Notes: generated from the sequence alone by a model not told the origin. Numbered from the stretch's first letter, positions 36,237-50,225 are shown. The stretch is DNA of 64,000 bases from Bathymodiolus brooksi (GCA_963680875.1 OY804580.1:115633534-115697533); one strand, 5' to 3'. Numbers and translations: made by a program.

Positions 36237-39200
36237 TCATAAAGTTGTTATATCCTTGTAGAATAGTCGTAAAGTTGTTATATCGTTGTAGAATAGCCGT
36301 AAAGTTGTTATATCGTTGTAGAATAGCCGTAAAGTTGCTATATCGTTGTAGAATAGCCGTAAAGTTGTTATATCCTTGTAGAATAGTCCTCTAATTGTTA
36401 TATCCTTGTAGAATAGTCGTAAAGTTGTTATATCGTTGTAGAATAGTCGTAAAGTTGTTATATCGTTGTAGAATAGTCGTAAAGTTGTTATATCCTTGTA
36501 GAATAGTCCTCTAATTGTTATATCCTTGTAGAATAGTCGTAAAGTTGTTATATCGTTGTAGAATAGTCGTAAAGTTGTTATATCGTTGTAGAATAGTCGT
36601 AAAGTTGTTATATCGTTGTAGAATAGTCGTAAAGTTGTTATATCGTTGTAGAATAGCCGTAACGTTGTTATATCGTTGTAGAATAGCCGTAAAGTTGTTA
36701 TATCCTTGTAGAATAGTCGTAAAGTTGTTATGTCGTTGTAGAATAGCCGTAAAGTTGCTATATCAATGTAGAATAGCCGTAAAGTTGTTATATCGTTGTA
36801 GAATAGCCGTAAAGTTGTTATATCGTTGTAGATTAGCCGCAATGTTGTTATATCGTTGTAGAATAGCCGTAAAGTTGTTATATCGTTGTAGAATAGCCGT
36901 AAAGTTGTTATATCGTTGTAGAATAGTCGTAAAGTTGTTATATCGTTGTAGAATAGCCGTTAAGTTGTTATATCGTTGTAGAATAGCCGTAAAGTAGTTA
37001 TATCCTTGTAGAATAGCCGTAAAGTTGTTATATCGTTGTAGAATAGCCGTAGATTTGTTATATCTTTGTAGAATAGTCGTAAAGTTGTAATACCCTTGTA
37101 GAATAGCCGTAAAGTTGTTATATCCTTGTAGAATAGTCGTAAAGTTGTTATATCGTTGTAGAATAGCCGTAAAGTTGCTATGTCGTTGTAGAATAGCCGT
37201 AAAGTTGTTATTTCCTGGTAGAATAGCCGTAAAGTTGTTATATCTTTGTAGAATTGTCGTAAAGTTGTTATATCCTTGTAGAATAGTCGTAAAGTTGTTA
37301 TATCCTTGAATAATAGTCATAAAGTTGTTATGTCGTTGTAGAATAGCCGTAAAGTTGCTATATCGTTGTAGAATAGCCGTAAAGTTGCTATATCTTTGTA
37401 GAATAGTCATAAAGTTGTTATATCGTTGTAGAATAGTCGTAAAGTTGTTATATCGTTGTAGAATAGCCGTAAAGTTGTTATATCGTTGTAGAATAGCCGT
37501 AAAGTTGCTATATCGTTGTAGAATAGCCGTAAAGTTGTTATATCCTTGTAGAATAGTCCTCTAATTGTTATATCCTTGTAGAATAGTCGTAAAGTTGTTA
37601 TATCGTTGTAGAATAGTCGTAAAGTTGTTATATCGTTGTAGAATAGTCGTAAAGTTGTTATATCGTTGTAGAATAGTCGTAAAGTTGTTATATCGTTGTA
37701 GAATAGTCGTAAAGTTGTTATATCGTTGTAGAATAGCCGTAACGTTGTTATATCGTTGTAGAATAGCCGTAAAGTTCTTATATCGTTGGAGAATAGTCGT
37801 AAAGTTGTTATATCCTTATAGAATAGTCCTCTAATTGTTATATCGTTGTAGAATAGTCGTAAAGTTGTTATATCGTTGTAGAATAGTCGTAAAGTTGTTA
37901 TATCGTTGTAGAATAGTCGTAAAGTTCCTATATCGTTGTAGAATAGCTGTAAAGTTGTTATATCGTTGTAGAATAGTCGTAAAGTTGTTATTTCCTTGTA
38001 GAATTGCCGTAAAGTTGTTATATCCTTGTAGAATTGCCATAAAGTTGTTATATCGTTGTAGAATAGTCGTAAAGTTGTTATATCCTTGAATAATAGTTGT
38101 AAAGTTGTTATGTCGTTGTAGAATAGCCGTAAAGTTGTTATATCGTTGTAGAATAGCCGTAAAGTTGCTATATCGTTGTAGAATAGTCATAAAGTTGTTA
38201 TATCCTTGTAGAATAGTCGTAAAGTTGTTATATCGTTGTAGAATAGCCGTAAAGTTGTTATATCGTTGTAGAATAGCCGTAAAGTTGCAATATCGTTGTA
38301 GAATAGCCGTAAAGTTGTTATATCCTTGTAGAATAGTCCTCTAATTGTTATATCCTTGTAGAATAGTCGTAAAGTTGTTATATCGTTGTAGAATAGTCGT
38401 AAAGTTGTTATATCGTTGTAGAATGGTCGTAAAGTTGTTATATCGTTGTAGAATAGTCGTAAAGTTGTTATATCGTTGTAGAATAGCCGTAACGTTGTTA
38501 TATCGTTGTAGAATAGCCGTAAAGTTCTTATATCGTTGTAGAATAGCCGTAAAGTTGCTATATCGTTGTAGAATAGCCGTAAAGTTGTTATATCCTTGTA
38601 GAATAGTCCTCTAATTGTTATATCGTTGTAGAATAGTCGTAAAGTTGTTATATCGTTGTAGAATAGTCGTAAAGTTGTTATATCGTTGTAGAATAGCCGT
38701 AAAGTTGTTATATCGTTGTAGAATAGTCGTAAGGTTGTTATATCGTTGTAGAATAGTCGTAAAGTTCCTATATCGTTGTAGAATAGCCGTAAAGTTGTTA
38801 TATCCTTGTAGAATAGTCGTAAAGTTGTTATGTCGTTGTAGAATAGCCGTAAAGTTGCTATATCAATGTAGAATAGCCGTAAAGTTGTTATATCGTTGTA
38901 GAATAGCCGTAAAGTTGTTATATCGTTGTAGATTAGCCGCAATGTTGTTATATCGTTGTAGAATAGCCGTAAAGTTGTTATATCGTTGTAGAATAGCCGT
39001 AAAGTTGTTATATCGTTGTAGAATAGTCGTAAAGTTGTTATATCGTTGTAGAATAGCCGTTAAGTTGTTATATCGTTGTAGAATAGCCGTAAAGTAGTTA
39101 TATCCTTGTAGAATAGCCGTAAAGTTGTTATATCGTTGTAGAATAGCCGTAGATTTGTTATATCTTTGTAGAATAGTCGTAAAGTTGTAATACCCTTGTA

Positions 39201-39908
39201 GAATAGCCGTAAAGTTGTTATATCCTTGTAGAATAGTCGTAAAGTTGTTATATCGTTGTAGAATAGCGGTAAAGTTGCTATGTCGTTGTAGAATAGCCGT
39301 AAAGTTGTTATTTCCTGGTAGAATAGCCGTAAAGTTGTTATATCTTTGTAGAATTGTCGTAAAGTTGTTATATCCTTGTAGAATAGTCGTAAAGTTGTTA
39401 TATCCTTGAATAATAGTCATAAAGTTGTTATGTCGTTGTAGAATAGCCGTAAAGTTGCTATATCGTTGTAGAATAGCCGTAAAGTTGCTATATCTTTGTA
39501 GAATAGTCATAAAGTTGTTATATCCTTGTAGAATAGTCGTAAAGTTGTTATATCGTTGTAGAATAGCCGTAAAGTTGTTATATCGTTGTAGAATAGCCGT
39601 AAAGTTGCTATATCGTTGTAGAATAGCCGTAAAGTTGTTATATCCTTGTAGAATAGTCCTCTAATTGTTATATCCTTGTAGAATAGTCGTAAAGTTGTTA
39701 TATCGTTGTAGAATAGTCGTAAAGTTGTTATATCGTTGTAGAATAGTCGTAAAGTTGTTATATCGTTGTAGAATAGTCGTAAAGTTGCTATATCGTTGTA
39801 GAATAGCCGTAACGTTGTTATATCGTTGTAGAATAGCCGTAAAGTTCTTATATCGTTGGAGAATAGTCGTAAAGTTGTTATATCCTTATAGAATAGTCCT
39901 CTAATTGT
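36008..39908 (+). repeat. 3901-bp tandem duplication, left copy
   Basis: Equal to 130 x 30 plus 1; the extra base is the GAATAAGTCAT unit near 36233. All variant units recur 3901 bp downstream. The part from about 36671 to 39904 also matches 28450-31683 (offset 8221), so three copies of that 3.2-kb piece exist. Confidence 0.82.
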
Positions 39909-42900
39909 TATATCCTTGTAGAATAGCCGTAAAGTTGTTATATCGTTGTAGAATAGCCGTAGATTTGTTATATCTTTGTAGAATAGTCGTAAAGTTGTAA
40001 TACCCTTGTAGAATAGCCGTAAAGTTGTTATATCCTTGAATAATAGTCGTAAAGTTGTTATGTCGTTGTAGAATAGCCGTAAAGTTGCTATATCGTTGTA
40101 GAATAGCCGTAAAGTTGCTATGTCGTTGTAGAATAAGTCATAAAGTTGTTATATCCTTGTAGAATAGTCGTAAAGTTGTTATATCGTTGTAGAATAGCCG
40201 TAAAGTTGTTATATCGTTGTAGAATAGCCGTAAAGTTGCTATATCGTTGTAGAATAGCCGTAAAGTTGTTATATCCTTGTAGAATAGTCCTCTAATTGTT
40301 ATATCCTTGTAGAATAGTCGTAAAGTTGTTATATCGTTGTAGAATAGTCGTAAAGTTGTTATATCGTTGTAGAATAGTCGTAAAGTTGTTATATCCTTGT
40401 AGAATAGTCCTCTAATTGTTATATCCTTGTAGAATAGTCGTAAAGTTGTTATATCGTTGTAGAATAGTCGTAAAGTTGTTATATCGTTGTAGAATAGTCG
40501 TAAAGTTGTTATATCGTTGTAGAATAGTCGTAAAGTTGTTATATCGTTGTAGAATAGCCGTAACGTTGTTATATCGTTGTAGAATAGCCGTAAAGTTGTT
40601 ATATCCTTGTAGAATAGTCGTAAAGTTGTTATGTCGTTGTAGAATAGCCGTAAAGTTGCTATATCAATGTAGAATAGCCGTAAAGTTGTTATATCGTTGT
40701 AGAATAGCCGTAAAGTTGTTATATCGTTGTAGATTAGCCGCAATGTTGTTATATCGTTGTAGAATAGCCGTAAAGTTGTTATATCGTTGTAGAATAGCCG
40801 TAAAGTTGTTATATCGTTGTAGAATAGTCGTAAAGTTGTTATATCGTTGTAGAATAGCCGTTAAGTTGTTATATCGTTGTAGAATAGCCGTAAAGTAGTT
40901 ATATCCTTGTAGAATAGCCGTAAAGTTGTTATATCGTTGTAGAATAGCCGTAGATTTGTTATATCTTTGTAGAATAGTCGTAAAGTTGTAATACCCTTGT
41001 AGAATAGCCGTAAAGTTGTTATATCCTTGTAGAATAGTCGTAAAGTTGTTATATCGTTGTAGAATAGCCGTAAAGTTGCTATGTCGTTGTAGAATAGCCG
41101 TAAAGTTGTTATTTCCTGGTAGAATAGCCGTAAAGTTGTTATATCTTTGTAGAATTGTCGTAAAGTTGTTATATCCTTGTAGAATAGTCGTAAAGTTGTT
41201 ATATCCTTGAATAATAGTCATAAAGTTGTTATGTCGTTGTAGAATAGCCGTAAAGTTGCTATATCGTTGTAGAATAGCCGTAAAGTTGCTATATCTTTGT
41301 AGAATAGTCATAAAGTTGTTATATCGTTGTAGAATAGTCGTAAAGTTGTTATATCGTTGTAGAATAGCCGTAAAGTTGTTATATCGTTGTAGAATAGCCG
41401 TAAAGTTGCTATATTGTTGTAGAATAGCCGTAAAGTTGTTATATCCTTGTAGAATAGTCCTCTAATTGTTATATCCTTGTAGAATAGTCGTAAAGTTGTT
41501 ATATCGTTGTAGAATAGTCGTAAAGTTGTTATATCGTTGTAGAATAGTCGTAAAGTTGTTATATCGTTGTAGAATAGTCGTAAAGTTGTTATATCGTTGT
41601 AGAATAGTCGTAAAGTTGTTATATCGTTGTAGAATAGCCGTAACGTTGTTATATCGTTGTAGAATAGCCGTAAAGTTCTTATATCGTTGGAGAATAGTCG
41701 TAAAGTTGTTATATCCTTATAGAATAGTCCTCTAATTGTTATATCGTTGTAGAATAGTCGTAAAGTTGTTATATCGTTGTAGAATAGTCGTAAAGTTGTT
41801 ATATCGTTGTAGAATAGTCGTAAAGTTCCTATATCGTTGTAGAATAGCTGTAAAGTTGTTATATCGTTGTAGAATAGTCGTAAAGTTGTTATTTCCTTGT
41901 AGAATTGCCGTAAAGTTGTTATATCCTTGTAGAATTGCCATAAAGTTGTTATATCGTTGTAGAATAGTCGTAAAGTTGTTATATCCTTGAATAATAGTTG
42001 TAAAGTTGTTATGTCGTTGTAGAATAGCCGTAAAGTTGTTATATCGTTGTAGAATAGCCGTAAAGTTGCTATATCGTTGTAGAATAGTCATAAAGTTGTT
42101 ATATCCTTGTAGAATAGTCGTAAAGTTGTTATATCGTTGTAGAATAGCCGTAAAGTTGTTATATCGTTGTAGAATAGCCGTAAAGTTGCAATATCGTTGT
42201 AGAATAGCCGTAAAGTTGTTATATCCTTGTAGAATAGTCCTCTAATTGTTATATCCTTGTAGAATAGTCGTAAAGTTGTTATATCGTTGTAGAATAGTCG
42301 TAAAGTTGTTATATCGTTGTAGAATGGTCGTAAAGTTGTTATATCGTTGTAGAATAGTCGTAAAGTTGTTATATCGTTGTAGAATAGCCGTAACGTTGTT
42401 ATATCGTTGTAGAATAGCCGTAAAGTTCTTATATCGTTGTAGAATAGCCGTAAAGTTGCTATATCGTTGTAGAATAGCCGTAAAGTTGTTATATCCTTGT
42501 AGAATAGTCCTCTAATTGTTATATCGTTGTAGAATAGTCGTAAAGTTGTTATATCGTTGTAGAATAGTCGTAAAGTTGTTATATCGTTGTAGAATAGCCG
42601 TAAAGTTGTTATATCGTTGTAGAATAGTCGTAAGGTTGTTATATCGTTGTAGAATAGTCGTAAAGTTCCTATATCGTTGTAGAATAGCCGTAAAGTTGTT
42701 ATATCCTTGTAGAATAGTCGTAAAGTTGTTATGTCGTTGTAGAATAGCCGTAAAGTTGCTATATCAATGTAGAATAGCCGTAAAGTTGTTATATCGTTGT
42801 AGAATAGCCGTAAAGTTGTTATATCGTTGTAGATTAGCCGCAATGTTGTTATATCGTTGTAGAATAGCCGTAAAGTTGTTATATCGTTGTAGAATAGCCG

Positions 42901-43809
42901 TAAAGTTGTTATATCGTTGTAGAATAGTCGTAAAGTTGTTATATCGTTGTAGAATAGCCGTTAAGTTGTTATATCGTTGTAGAATAGCCGTAAAGTAGTT
43001 ATATCCTTGTAGAATAGCCGTAAAGTTGTTATATCGTTGTAGAATAGCCGTAGATTTGTTATATCTTTGTAGAATAGTCGTAAAGTTGTAATACCCTTGT
43101 AGAATAGCCGTAAAGTTGTTATATCCTTGTAGAATAGTCGTAAAGTTGTTATATCGTTGTAGAATAGCGGTAAAGTTGCTATGTCGTTGTAGAATAGCCG
43201 TAAAGTTGTTATTTCCTGGTAGAATAGCCGTAAAGTTGTTATATCTTTGTAGAATTGTCGTAAAGTTGTTATATCCTTGTAGAATAGTCGTAAAGTTGTT
43301 ATATCCTTGAATAATAGTCATAAAGTTGTTATGTCGTTGTAGAATAGCCGTAAAGTTGCTATATCGTTGTAGAATAGCCGTAAAGTTGCTATATCTTTGT
43401 AGAATAGTCATAAAGTTGTTATATCCTTGTAGAATAGTCGTAAAGTTGTTATATCGTTGTAGAATAGCCGTAAAGTTGTTATATCGTTGTAGAATAGCCG
43501 TAAAGTTGCTATATCGTTGTAGAATAGCCGTAAAGTTGTTATATCCTTGTAGAATAGTCCTCTAATTGTTATATCCTTGTAGAATAGTCGTAAAGTTGTT
43601 ATATCGTTGTAGAATAGTCGTAAAGTTGTTATATCGTTGTAGAATAGTCGTAAAGTTGTTATATCGTTGTAGAATAGTCGTAAAGTTGCTATATCGTTGT
43701 AGAATAGCCGTAACGTTGTTATATCGTTGTAGAATAGCCGTAAAGTTCTTATATCGTTGGAGAATAGTCGTAAAGTTGTTATATCCTTATAGAATAGTCC
43801 TCTAATTGT
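39909..43809 (+). repeat. 3901-bp tandem duplication, right copy
   Basis: Directly abuts the left copy and carries the same 31-bp unit (near 40134). It differs at about 41414 (TATTGTTG). Agreement ends at about 43.8 kb where TTGTTATATCGTTG replaces TTGTTATATCCTTG. Confidence 0.82.
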
Positions 43810-46800
43810 TATATCGTTGTAGAATAGTCGTAAAGTTGTTATATCGTTGTAGAATAGTCGTAAAGTTGTTATATCGTTGTAGAATAGCCGTAAAGTTGTT
43901 ATATTGTTGTAGAATAGTCGTAAAGTTGTTATATCGTTGTAGAATAGTCGTAAAGTTGTTATGTCGTTGTAGAATAGCCGTAACGTTGTTATATCGTTGT
44001 CGAATAGTCGTAAAGTTGTTATATCGTTGTAGAATAGCCGTAGCGTTGTTATATCGTTGTAGAATAGTCGTAAAGTTGTTATATCGTTGTAGAATAGCCG
44101 TAAAGTTCTTATATCGTTGTAGAATAGTCGTAAAGTTGTTATATCCTTATAGAATAGTCCTCTAATTGTTATATCGTTGTAGAATAGTCGTAAAGTTGTT
44201 ATATCGTTGTAGAATAGTCGTAAAGTTGTTATATCGTTGTAGAATAGCCGTAAAGTTGTTATATCGTTGTAGAATAGTCGTAAGGTTGTTATATCGTTGT
44301 AGAATAGTCGTAAAGTTCCTATATCGTTGTAGATTAGCCGTAAAGTTGTTATATCCTTATAGAATAGCCGTAAAGTTGTTATGTCGTTGTAGAATAGCCG
44401 TAAAGTTGCTATATCAATGTAGAATAGCCGTAGAGTTGTTATATCGTTGTAGAATAGCCGTAAAGTTGTTATATCGTTGTAGATTAGCCGCAATGTTGTT
44501 ATATCGTTGTAGAATAGTCGTAAAGTTGTTATGTCGTTGTAGAATAGCCGTAAAGTTGCTATATCGTTGTAGAATAGTCGTAAAGTTGTTATATCCTTGT
44601 AGAATAGTCGTAAAGTTGTTATATCGTTTTAGAATTGTCGTAAAGTTGTTATATCGTTGTAGAATAGTCGTAAAGTTGTTATATCGTTGTAGAATAGTCG
44701 TAAAGTTCCTATATCGTTGTAGAATAGCTGTAAAGTTGTTATTTCCTTGTAGAATTGCCGTAAAGTTGTTATATCCTTGTAGAATTGCCGTAAAGTTGTT
44801 ATATCGTTGTAGAATAGTCGTAAAGTTGTTATATCCTTGAATAATAGTCGTAAAGTTGTTATGTCGTTGTAGAATAGCCGTAAAGTTGTTATATCGTTGT
44901 AGAATAGCCGTAAAGTTGCTATATCGTTGTAGAATAGTCATAAAGTTGTTATATCCTTGTAGAATAGTCGTAAAGTTGTTATATCGTTGTAGAATAGCCG
45001 TAAAGTTGTTATATCGTTGTAGAATAGCCGTAAAGTTGCTATATCGTTGTAGAATAGCCGTAAAGTTGTTATATCCTTGTAGAATAGTCCTCTAATTGTT
45101 ATATCCTTGTAGAATAGTCGTAAAGTTGTTATATCGTTGTAGAATAGTCGTAAAGTTGTTATATCGTTGTAGAATGGTCGTAAAGTTGTTATATCGTTGT
45201 AGAATAGTCGTAAAGTTGTTATATCGTTGTAGAATAGCCGTAACGTTGTTATATCGTTGTAGAATAGCCGTACAGTTCTTATATCATTGTAGAATAGCCG
45301 TAAAGTTGCTATATCGTTGTAGAATAGCCGTAAAGTTGTTATATCCTTGTAGAATAGTCCTCTAATTGTTATATCGTTGTAGAATAGTCGTAAAGTTGTT
45401 ATATCGTTGTAGAATAGTCGTAAAGTTGTTATATCGTTGTAGAATAGCCGTAAAGTTGTTATATCGTTGTAGAATAGTCGTAAGGTTGTTATATCGTTGT
45501 AGAATAGTCGTAAAATTCCTATATCGTTGTAGAATAGCCGTAAAGTTGTTATATCCTTGTAGAATAGTCGTAAAGTTGTTATGTCGTTGTAGAATAGCCG
45601 TAAAGTTGCTATATCAATGTAGGATAGCCGTAAAGTTGTTATATCCTTGTAGAATAGCCGTAAAGTTGTTATATCGTTGTAGATTAGCCGCAATGTTGTT
45701 ATATCGTTGTAGAATAGCTGTAAAGTTGTTATATCGTTGTAGAATAGCCGTAAAGTTGTTATATCGTTGTAGAATAGTCGTAAAGTTGTTATATCGTTGT
45801 AGAATAGCCGTTAAGTTGTTATATCGTTGTAGAATAGCCGTAAAGTAGTTATATCCTTGTAGAATAGCCGTAAAGTTGTTATATCGTTGTAGAATAGCCG
45901 TAGATTTGTTATATCTTTGTAGAATAGTCGTAAAGTTGTAATACCCTTGTAGAATAGCCGTAAAGTTGTTATATCCTTGTAGAATAGTCGTAAAGTTGTT
46001 ATATCGTTGTAGAATAGCCGTAAAGTTGCTATGTCGTTGTACAATAGCCGTAAAGTTGTTATTTCCTGGTAGAATAGCCGTAAAGTTGTTATATCTTTGT
46101 AGAATTGTCGTAAAGTTGTTATATCCTTGTAGAATAGTCGTAAAGTTGTTATATCCTTGAATAATAGTCATAAAGTTGTTATGTCGTTGTAGAATAGCCG
46201 TAAAGTTGCTATATCGTTGTAGAATAGCCGTAAAGTTGCTATATCTTTGTAGAATAGTCATAAAGTTGTTATATCCTTGTAGAATAGTCGTAAAGTTGTT
46301 ATATCGTTGTAGAATAGCCGTAAAGTTGTTATATCGTTGTAGAATAGCCGTAAAGTTGCTATATCGTTGTAGAATAGCCGTAAAGTTGTTATATCCTTGT
46401 AGAATAGTCCTCTAATTGTTATATCCTTGTAGAATAGTCGTAAAGTTGTTATATCGTTGTAGAATAGTCGTAAAGTTGTTATATCGTTGTAGAATAGTCG
46501 TAAAGTTGTTATATCGTTGTAGAATAGTCGTAAAGTTGTTATATCGTTGTAGAATAGCCGTAACGTTGTTATATCGTTGTAGAATAGCCGTAAAGTTCTT
46601 ATATCGTTGGAGAATAGTCGTAAAGTTGTTATATCCTTATAGAATAGTCCTCTAATTGTTATATCGTTGTAGAATAGTCGTAAAGTTGTTATATCGTTGT
46701 AGAATAGTCGTAAAGTTGTTATAACGTTGTATAATAGCCGTAAAGTTGTTATATTGTTGTAGAATAGTCGTAAAGTTGTTATATCGTTGTAGAATAGTCG

Positions 46801-48819
46801 TAAAGTTGTTATGTCGTTGTAGAATAGCCGTAACGTTGTTATATCGTTGTCGAATAGTCGTAAAGTTGTTATATCGTTGTAGAATAGCCGTAGCGTTGTA
46901 ATATCGTTGTAGAATAGTCGTAAAGTTGTTATATCGTTGTAGAATAGCCGTAAAGTTGTTATATCGTTGTAGAATAGCCGTAAAGTTGTTATATCCTTGT
47001 AGAATAGCCGTAAAGTTGTTATATTTTTGTAGAATAGTCGTAAAGTTGTTATACCATTGTAGAATAGCCGTAAAGTTGTTATATTGTTGTATAATAGTCA
47101 TAAAGTTTCTATACCCTTGTAGAATAGTCGTAAAGTTGCTATATCCTTGTAGAATAGTCGTAAAGTTGTTTTATTCTTGTAGAATAGTCGTAAAGTTGTT
47201 ATATCGTTGTAGAATAGTCGTAAAGTTGTTATATCCTTGTAGAATAGTCGTAAAATTGTTATATCGTTGTAGAATAGCTGTAAAGTTGTTATATCGTTGT
47301 AGAATAGCCGTTAAGTTATTATATCCTTGTAGAATAGGCGTAGATTTGCTATATCTTTGTAGAATAGTCGTAAAGTTGTAATACCCTTGTAGAATAGCCG
47401 TAAAGTTGCTATGTCCTTGTAGAATAGTCGTAAATTTGTTATATCGTTGTAGAATAGCCGTAAAGTTGCTATGTCGTTGTAGAATAGCCGTAAAGTTGTT
47501 ATATCGTTGTAGAATAGCCGTAAAGTTGCTATATCGTTGTAGAATAGTCGTAAAGTTGTTATATCCTTGTAGAATAGTCGTAAAGTTGTTATATCCTTGT
47601 AGAATAGTCCTCTAATTGTTATATTGTTGTAGAATAGCCGTAAAGTTGTTATATCGTTGTAGAATAGCCGTAAAGTTGTTATATCCTTGTAGAATAGCCG
47701 TAAAGTTGCTATATCGTTGTAGAATAGTCCTCTAATTGTTATATCGTTGTAGAATAGCCGTAAAGTTGTTATATCGTTGTAGAATAGCCGTAAAGTAGTT
47801 ATATCCTTGTAGAATAGCCGTAAAGTTGTTATATCGTTGTAGAATAGCTGTAGATTTGTTATATCTTTGTAGAATAGTCGTAAAGTTGTAATACCCTTGT
47901 AGAATAGCCGTAAAGTTGTTATATCCTTGTAGAATAGTCGTAAAGTTGTTATATCGTTGTAGAATAGCCGTAAAGTTGCTATGTCGTTGTAGAATAGCCG
48001 TAAAGTTGTTATTTCCTTGTAGAATAGCCGTAAAGTTGTTATATCTTTGTAGAATTGTCGTAAAGTTGTTATATCCTTGTAGAATAGCCGTAAAGTTGTT
48101 ATATCGTTGTAGAATAGCCGTAAAGTAGTTATATCCTTGTAGAATAGCCGTAAAGTTGTTATATCGTTGTAGAATAGCCGTAGATTTGTTATATCTTTGT
48201 AGAATAGTCGTAAAGTTGTAATACCCTTGTAGAATAGCCGTAAAGTTGTTATATCCTTGAATAATAGTCGTAAAGTTGTTATGTCGTTGTAGAATAGCCG
48301 TAAAGTTGCTATATCGTTGTAGAATAGCCGTAAAGTTGCTATGTCGTTGTAGAATAAGTCATAAAGTTGTTATATCCTTGTAGAATAGTCGTAAAGTTGT
48401 TATATCGTTGTAGAATAGCCGTAAAGTTGTTATATCGTTGTAGAATAGCCGTAAAGTTGCTATATCGTTGTAGAATAGCCGTAAAGTTGTTATATCCTTG
48501 TAGAATAGTCCTCTAATTGTTATATCCTTGTAGAATAGTCGTAAAGTTGTTATATCGTTGTAGAATAGTCGTAAAGTTGTTATATCGTTGTAGAATAGTC
48601 GTAAAGTTGTTATATCCTTGTAGAATAGTCCTCTAATTGTTATATCCTTGTAGAATAGTCGTAAAGTTGTTATATCGTTGTAGAATAGTCGTAAAGTTGT
48701 TATATCGTTGTAGAATAGTCGTAAAGTTGTTATATCGTTGTAGAATAGTCGTAAAGTTGTTATATCGTTGTAGAATAGCCGTAACGTTGTTATATCGTTG
48801 TAGAATAGCCGTAAAGTTC
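40572..48819 (+). repeat. 8.2-kb block, second copy (12,122-bp offset)
   Basis: Near-identical partner of 28450-36697. It ends where TTCTTATATCG (about 48817) replaces the first copy's TTGTTATATCC (about 36695). It also contains a partner of the otherwise unique 34.8-36.2 kb segment. Confidence 0.8.
46923..48358 (+). repeat. Divergent class 2 segment with unusual units, copy 2
   Basis: Matches 34801-36236 at an offset of 12,122 bp, with all the rare units and the closing GAATAAGTCAT unit near 48355. Related but rearranged pieces (GGCGTAGATTTGC, ATGTCCTTG) also occur at 57.5-57.7 kb and 58.9-59.1 kb. Confidence 0.75.
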
Positions 48820-48904
48820 TTATATCGTTGTAGAATAGTCGTAAATTTGTTATATCCTTATAGAATAGTCCTCTAATTGTTATATCGTTGTAGAATAGTC
48901 GTAA

Positions 48905-50036
48905 AGTTGTTATATCGTTGTAGAATAGCCGCAATGTTGTTATATCGTTGTAGAATAGCCGTAAAGTTGTTATATCGTTGTAGAATAGCCGTAAAGTTGT
49001 TATATCGTTGTAGAATAGCCGTAAAGTTGTTATATCGTTGTAGAATAGTCGTAAAGTTATTATATCGTTGTAGAATAGCCGTAAAGTTGTTATATCGTTG
49101 TAGAATAGCCGTAAAGTTGTTATTTCGTTGTAGAATAGTCGTAAAGTTGTTATATCGTTGTAGAATAGCCGTAAAGTTGTTATATCCATGTAGAATAGTG
49201 GTGAAGTTGTTATATCCTTGTAGAATAGTCCTCTAATTGTTATGTCGTTGTAGAATAGCCGTAAAGTTGTTATATTGTTGTAGAATAGCCGTAAAGTTGT
49301 TATATCGTTGTAGAATAGCCGTAAAGTTGTTATATCGTTGTAGATTAGCCGCAATGTTGTTATATCGTTGTAGAATAGCCGTAAAGTTGTTATATCGTTG
49401 TAGAATAGCCGTAAATTTGTTATATCGTTGTAGAATAGTCGTAAAGTTGTTATATCGTTGTAGAATAGCCGTTAAGTTGTTATATCGTTGTAGAATAGCC
49501 GTAAAGTTGTTATATCGTTGTAGAATAGTCGTAAAGTTGTTATATCGTTGTAGAATAGTCGTAAAGTTGTTATATCCTTGTAGAATAGTGGTAAAGTTGT
49601 TATATCCTTGTAGAATAGTCCTCTAATTGTTATATCGTTGTAGAATAGCCGTAAAGTTGTTATATCGTTGTAGAATAGTCGTAAAGTTGTTATATCCTTG
49701 TAGAATAGTGGTAAAGTTGTTATATCCTTGTAGAATAGTCCTCTAATTGTTATATCGTTGTAGAATAGCCGTAAAGTTGTTATATCGTTGTAGAATAGCC
49801 GTAAAGTTGTTATATCGTTGTAGAATAGCCGCAATGTTGTTATATCGTTGTAGAATAGCCGTAAAGTTGTTATATCGTTGGGGAATAGCCGTAAAGTTGT
49901 TATATCGTTGTAGAATAGCCGTAAAGTTGTTATATCCTTGTAGAATAGTCGTAAAGTTGTTATATCGTTGTAGAATAGCCGTAAAGTTGTTATATCGTTG
50001 TAGAATAGTCGTAAAGTTGTTATGTCGTTGTAGAAT
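48905..50036 (+). repeat. Array 2, class 0 domain (second)
   Basis: Reopens with GCCGCAATG near 48929, ATTTCGTTG near 49132, ATCCATGTAGAATAGTGGTG near 49184 and GTCCTCTAATTG near 49230, as in the first class 0 domain. AGTGGTAAAG plus GTCCTCTAATTG pairs recur near 49590-49620 and 49710-49740 (120 bp apart). Confidence 0.75.
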
Positions 50037-50225
50037 AGCGTAAGGTTGTTATATCGTTGTAGAATAGTCGTAAAGTTGCTATATCGTTGTAGAATAGTCA
50101 TAAAGTTGTTTTATCCTTGTAGAATAGTCGTAAAGTTGTTATATCGTTGTAGAATAGCCGTAAAGTTGTTATATCGTTGTAGAATAGCCGTAAAGTTGCT
50201 ATATCGTTGTAGAATAGCGTAAAGT
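50037..50225 (+). repeat. Paired 29-bp-unit module, copy 4
   Basis: AGCGTAAGG/AGCGTAAAG lie at 50037 and 50216, 179 bp apart, with TTTTATCC at 50109, followed by GTCCTATAATTG near 50247. Confidence 0.88.

Larger units (their letters stand above)
28450..36697 (+). repeat. 8.2-kb block, first copy (12,122-bp offset)
   Basis: Aligns unit for unit with 40572-48819. The offset of 12,122 equals 404 x 30 plus 2, explained by the two 31-bp units at 36233 and 40134. Only two substitutions were noticed: TATCGTTG near 29292 against TATTGTTG near 41414, and TGTAGAATAG near 33498 against TGTAGGATAG near 45620. Left and right limits were placed where variant patterns stop agreeing, to within about one unit. 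Confidence 0.8.
21837..48904 (+). repeat. Array 2, long class 2 domain
   Basis: About 27 kb built from one family of modules, marked in order by CCTTGAATAATAG, GTCCTCTAATTG, AATGGTCG, TTCTTATAT, TTCCTATAT, ATCAATGTAG, GATTAGCCGCAATG, GTAATACCCTTG and TTCCTGGTAG. Nested duplications of 2100, 3901, 4950 and 12,122 bp periodicity lie inside it (see separate entries). Confidence 0.8.
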
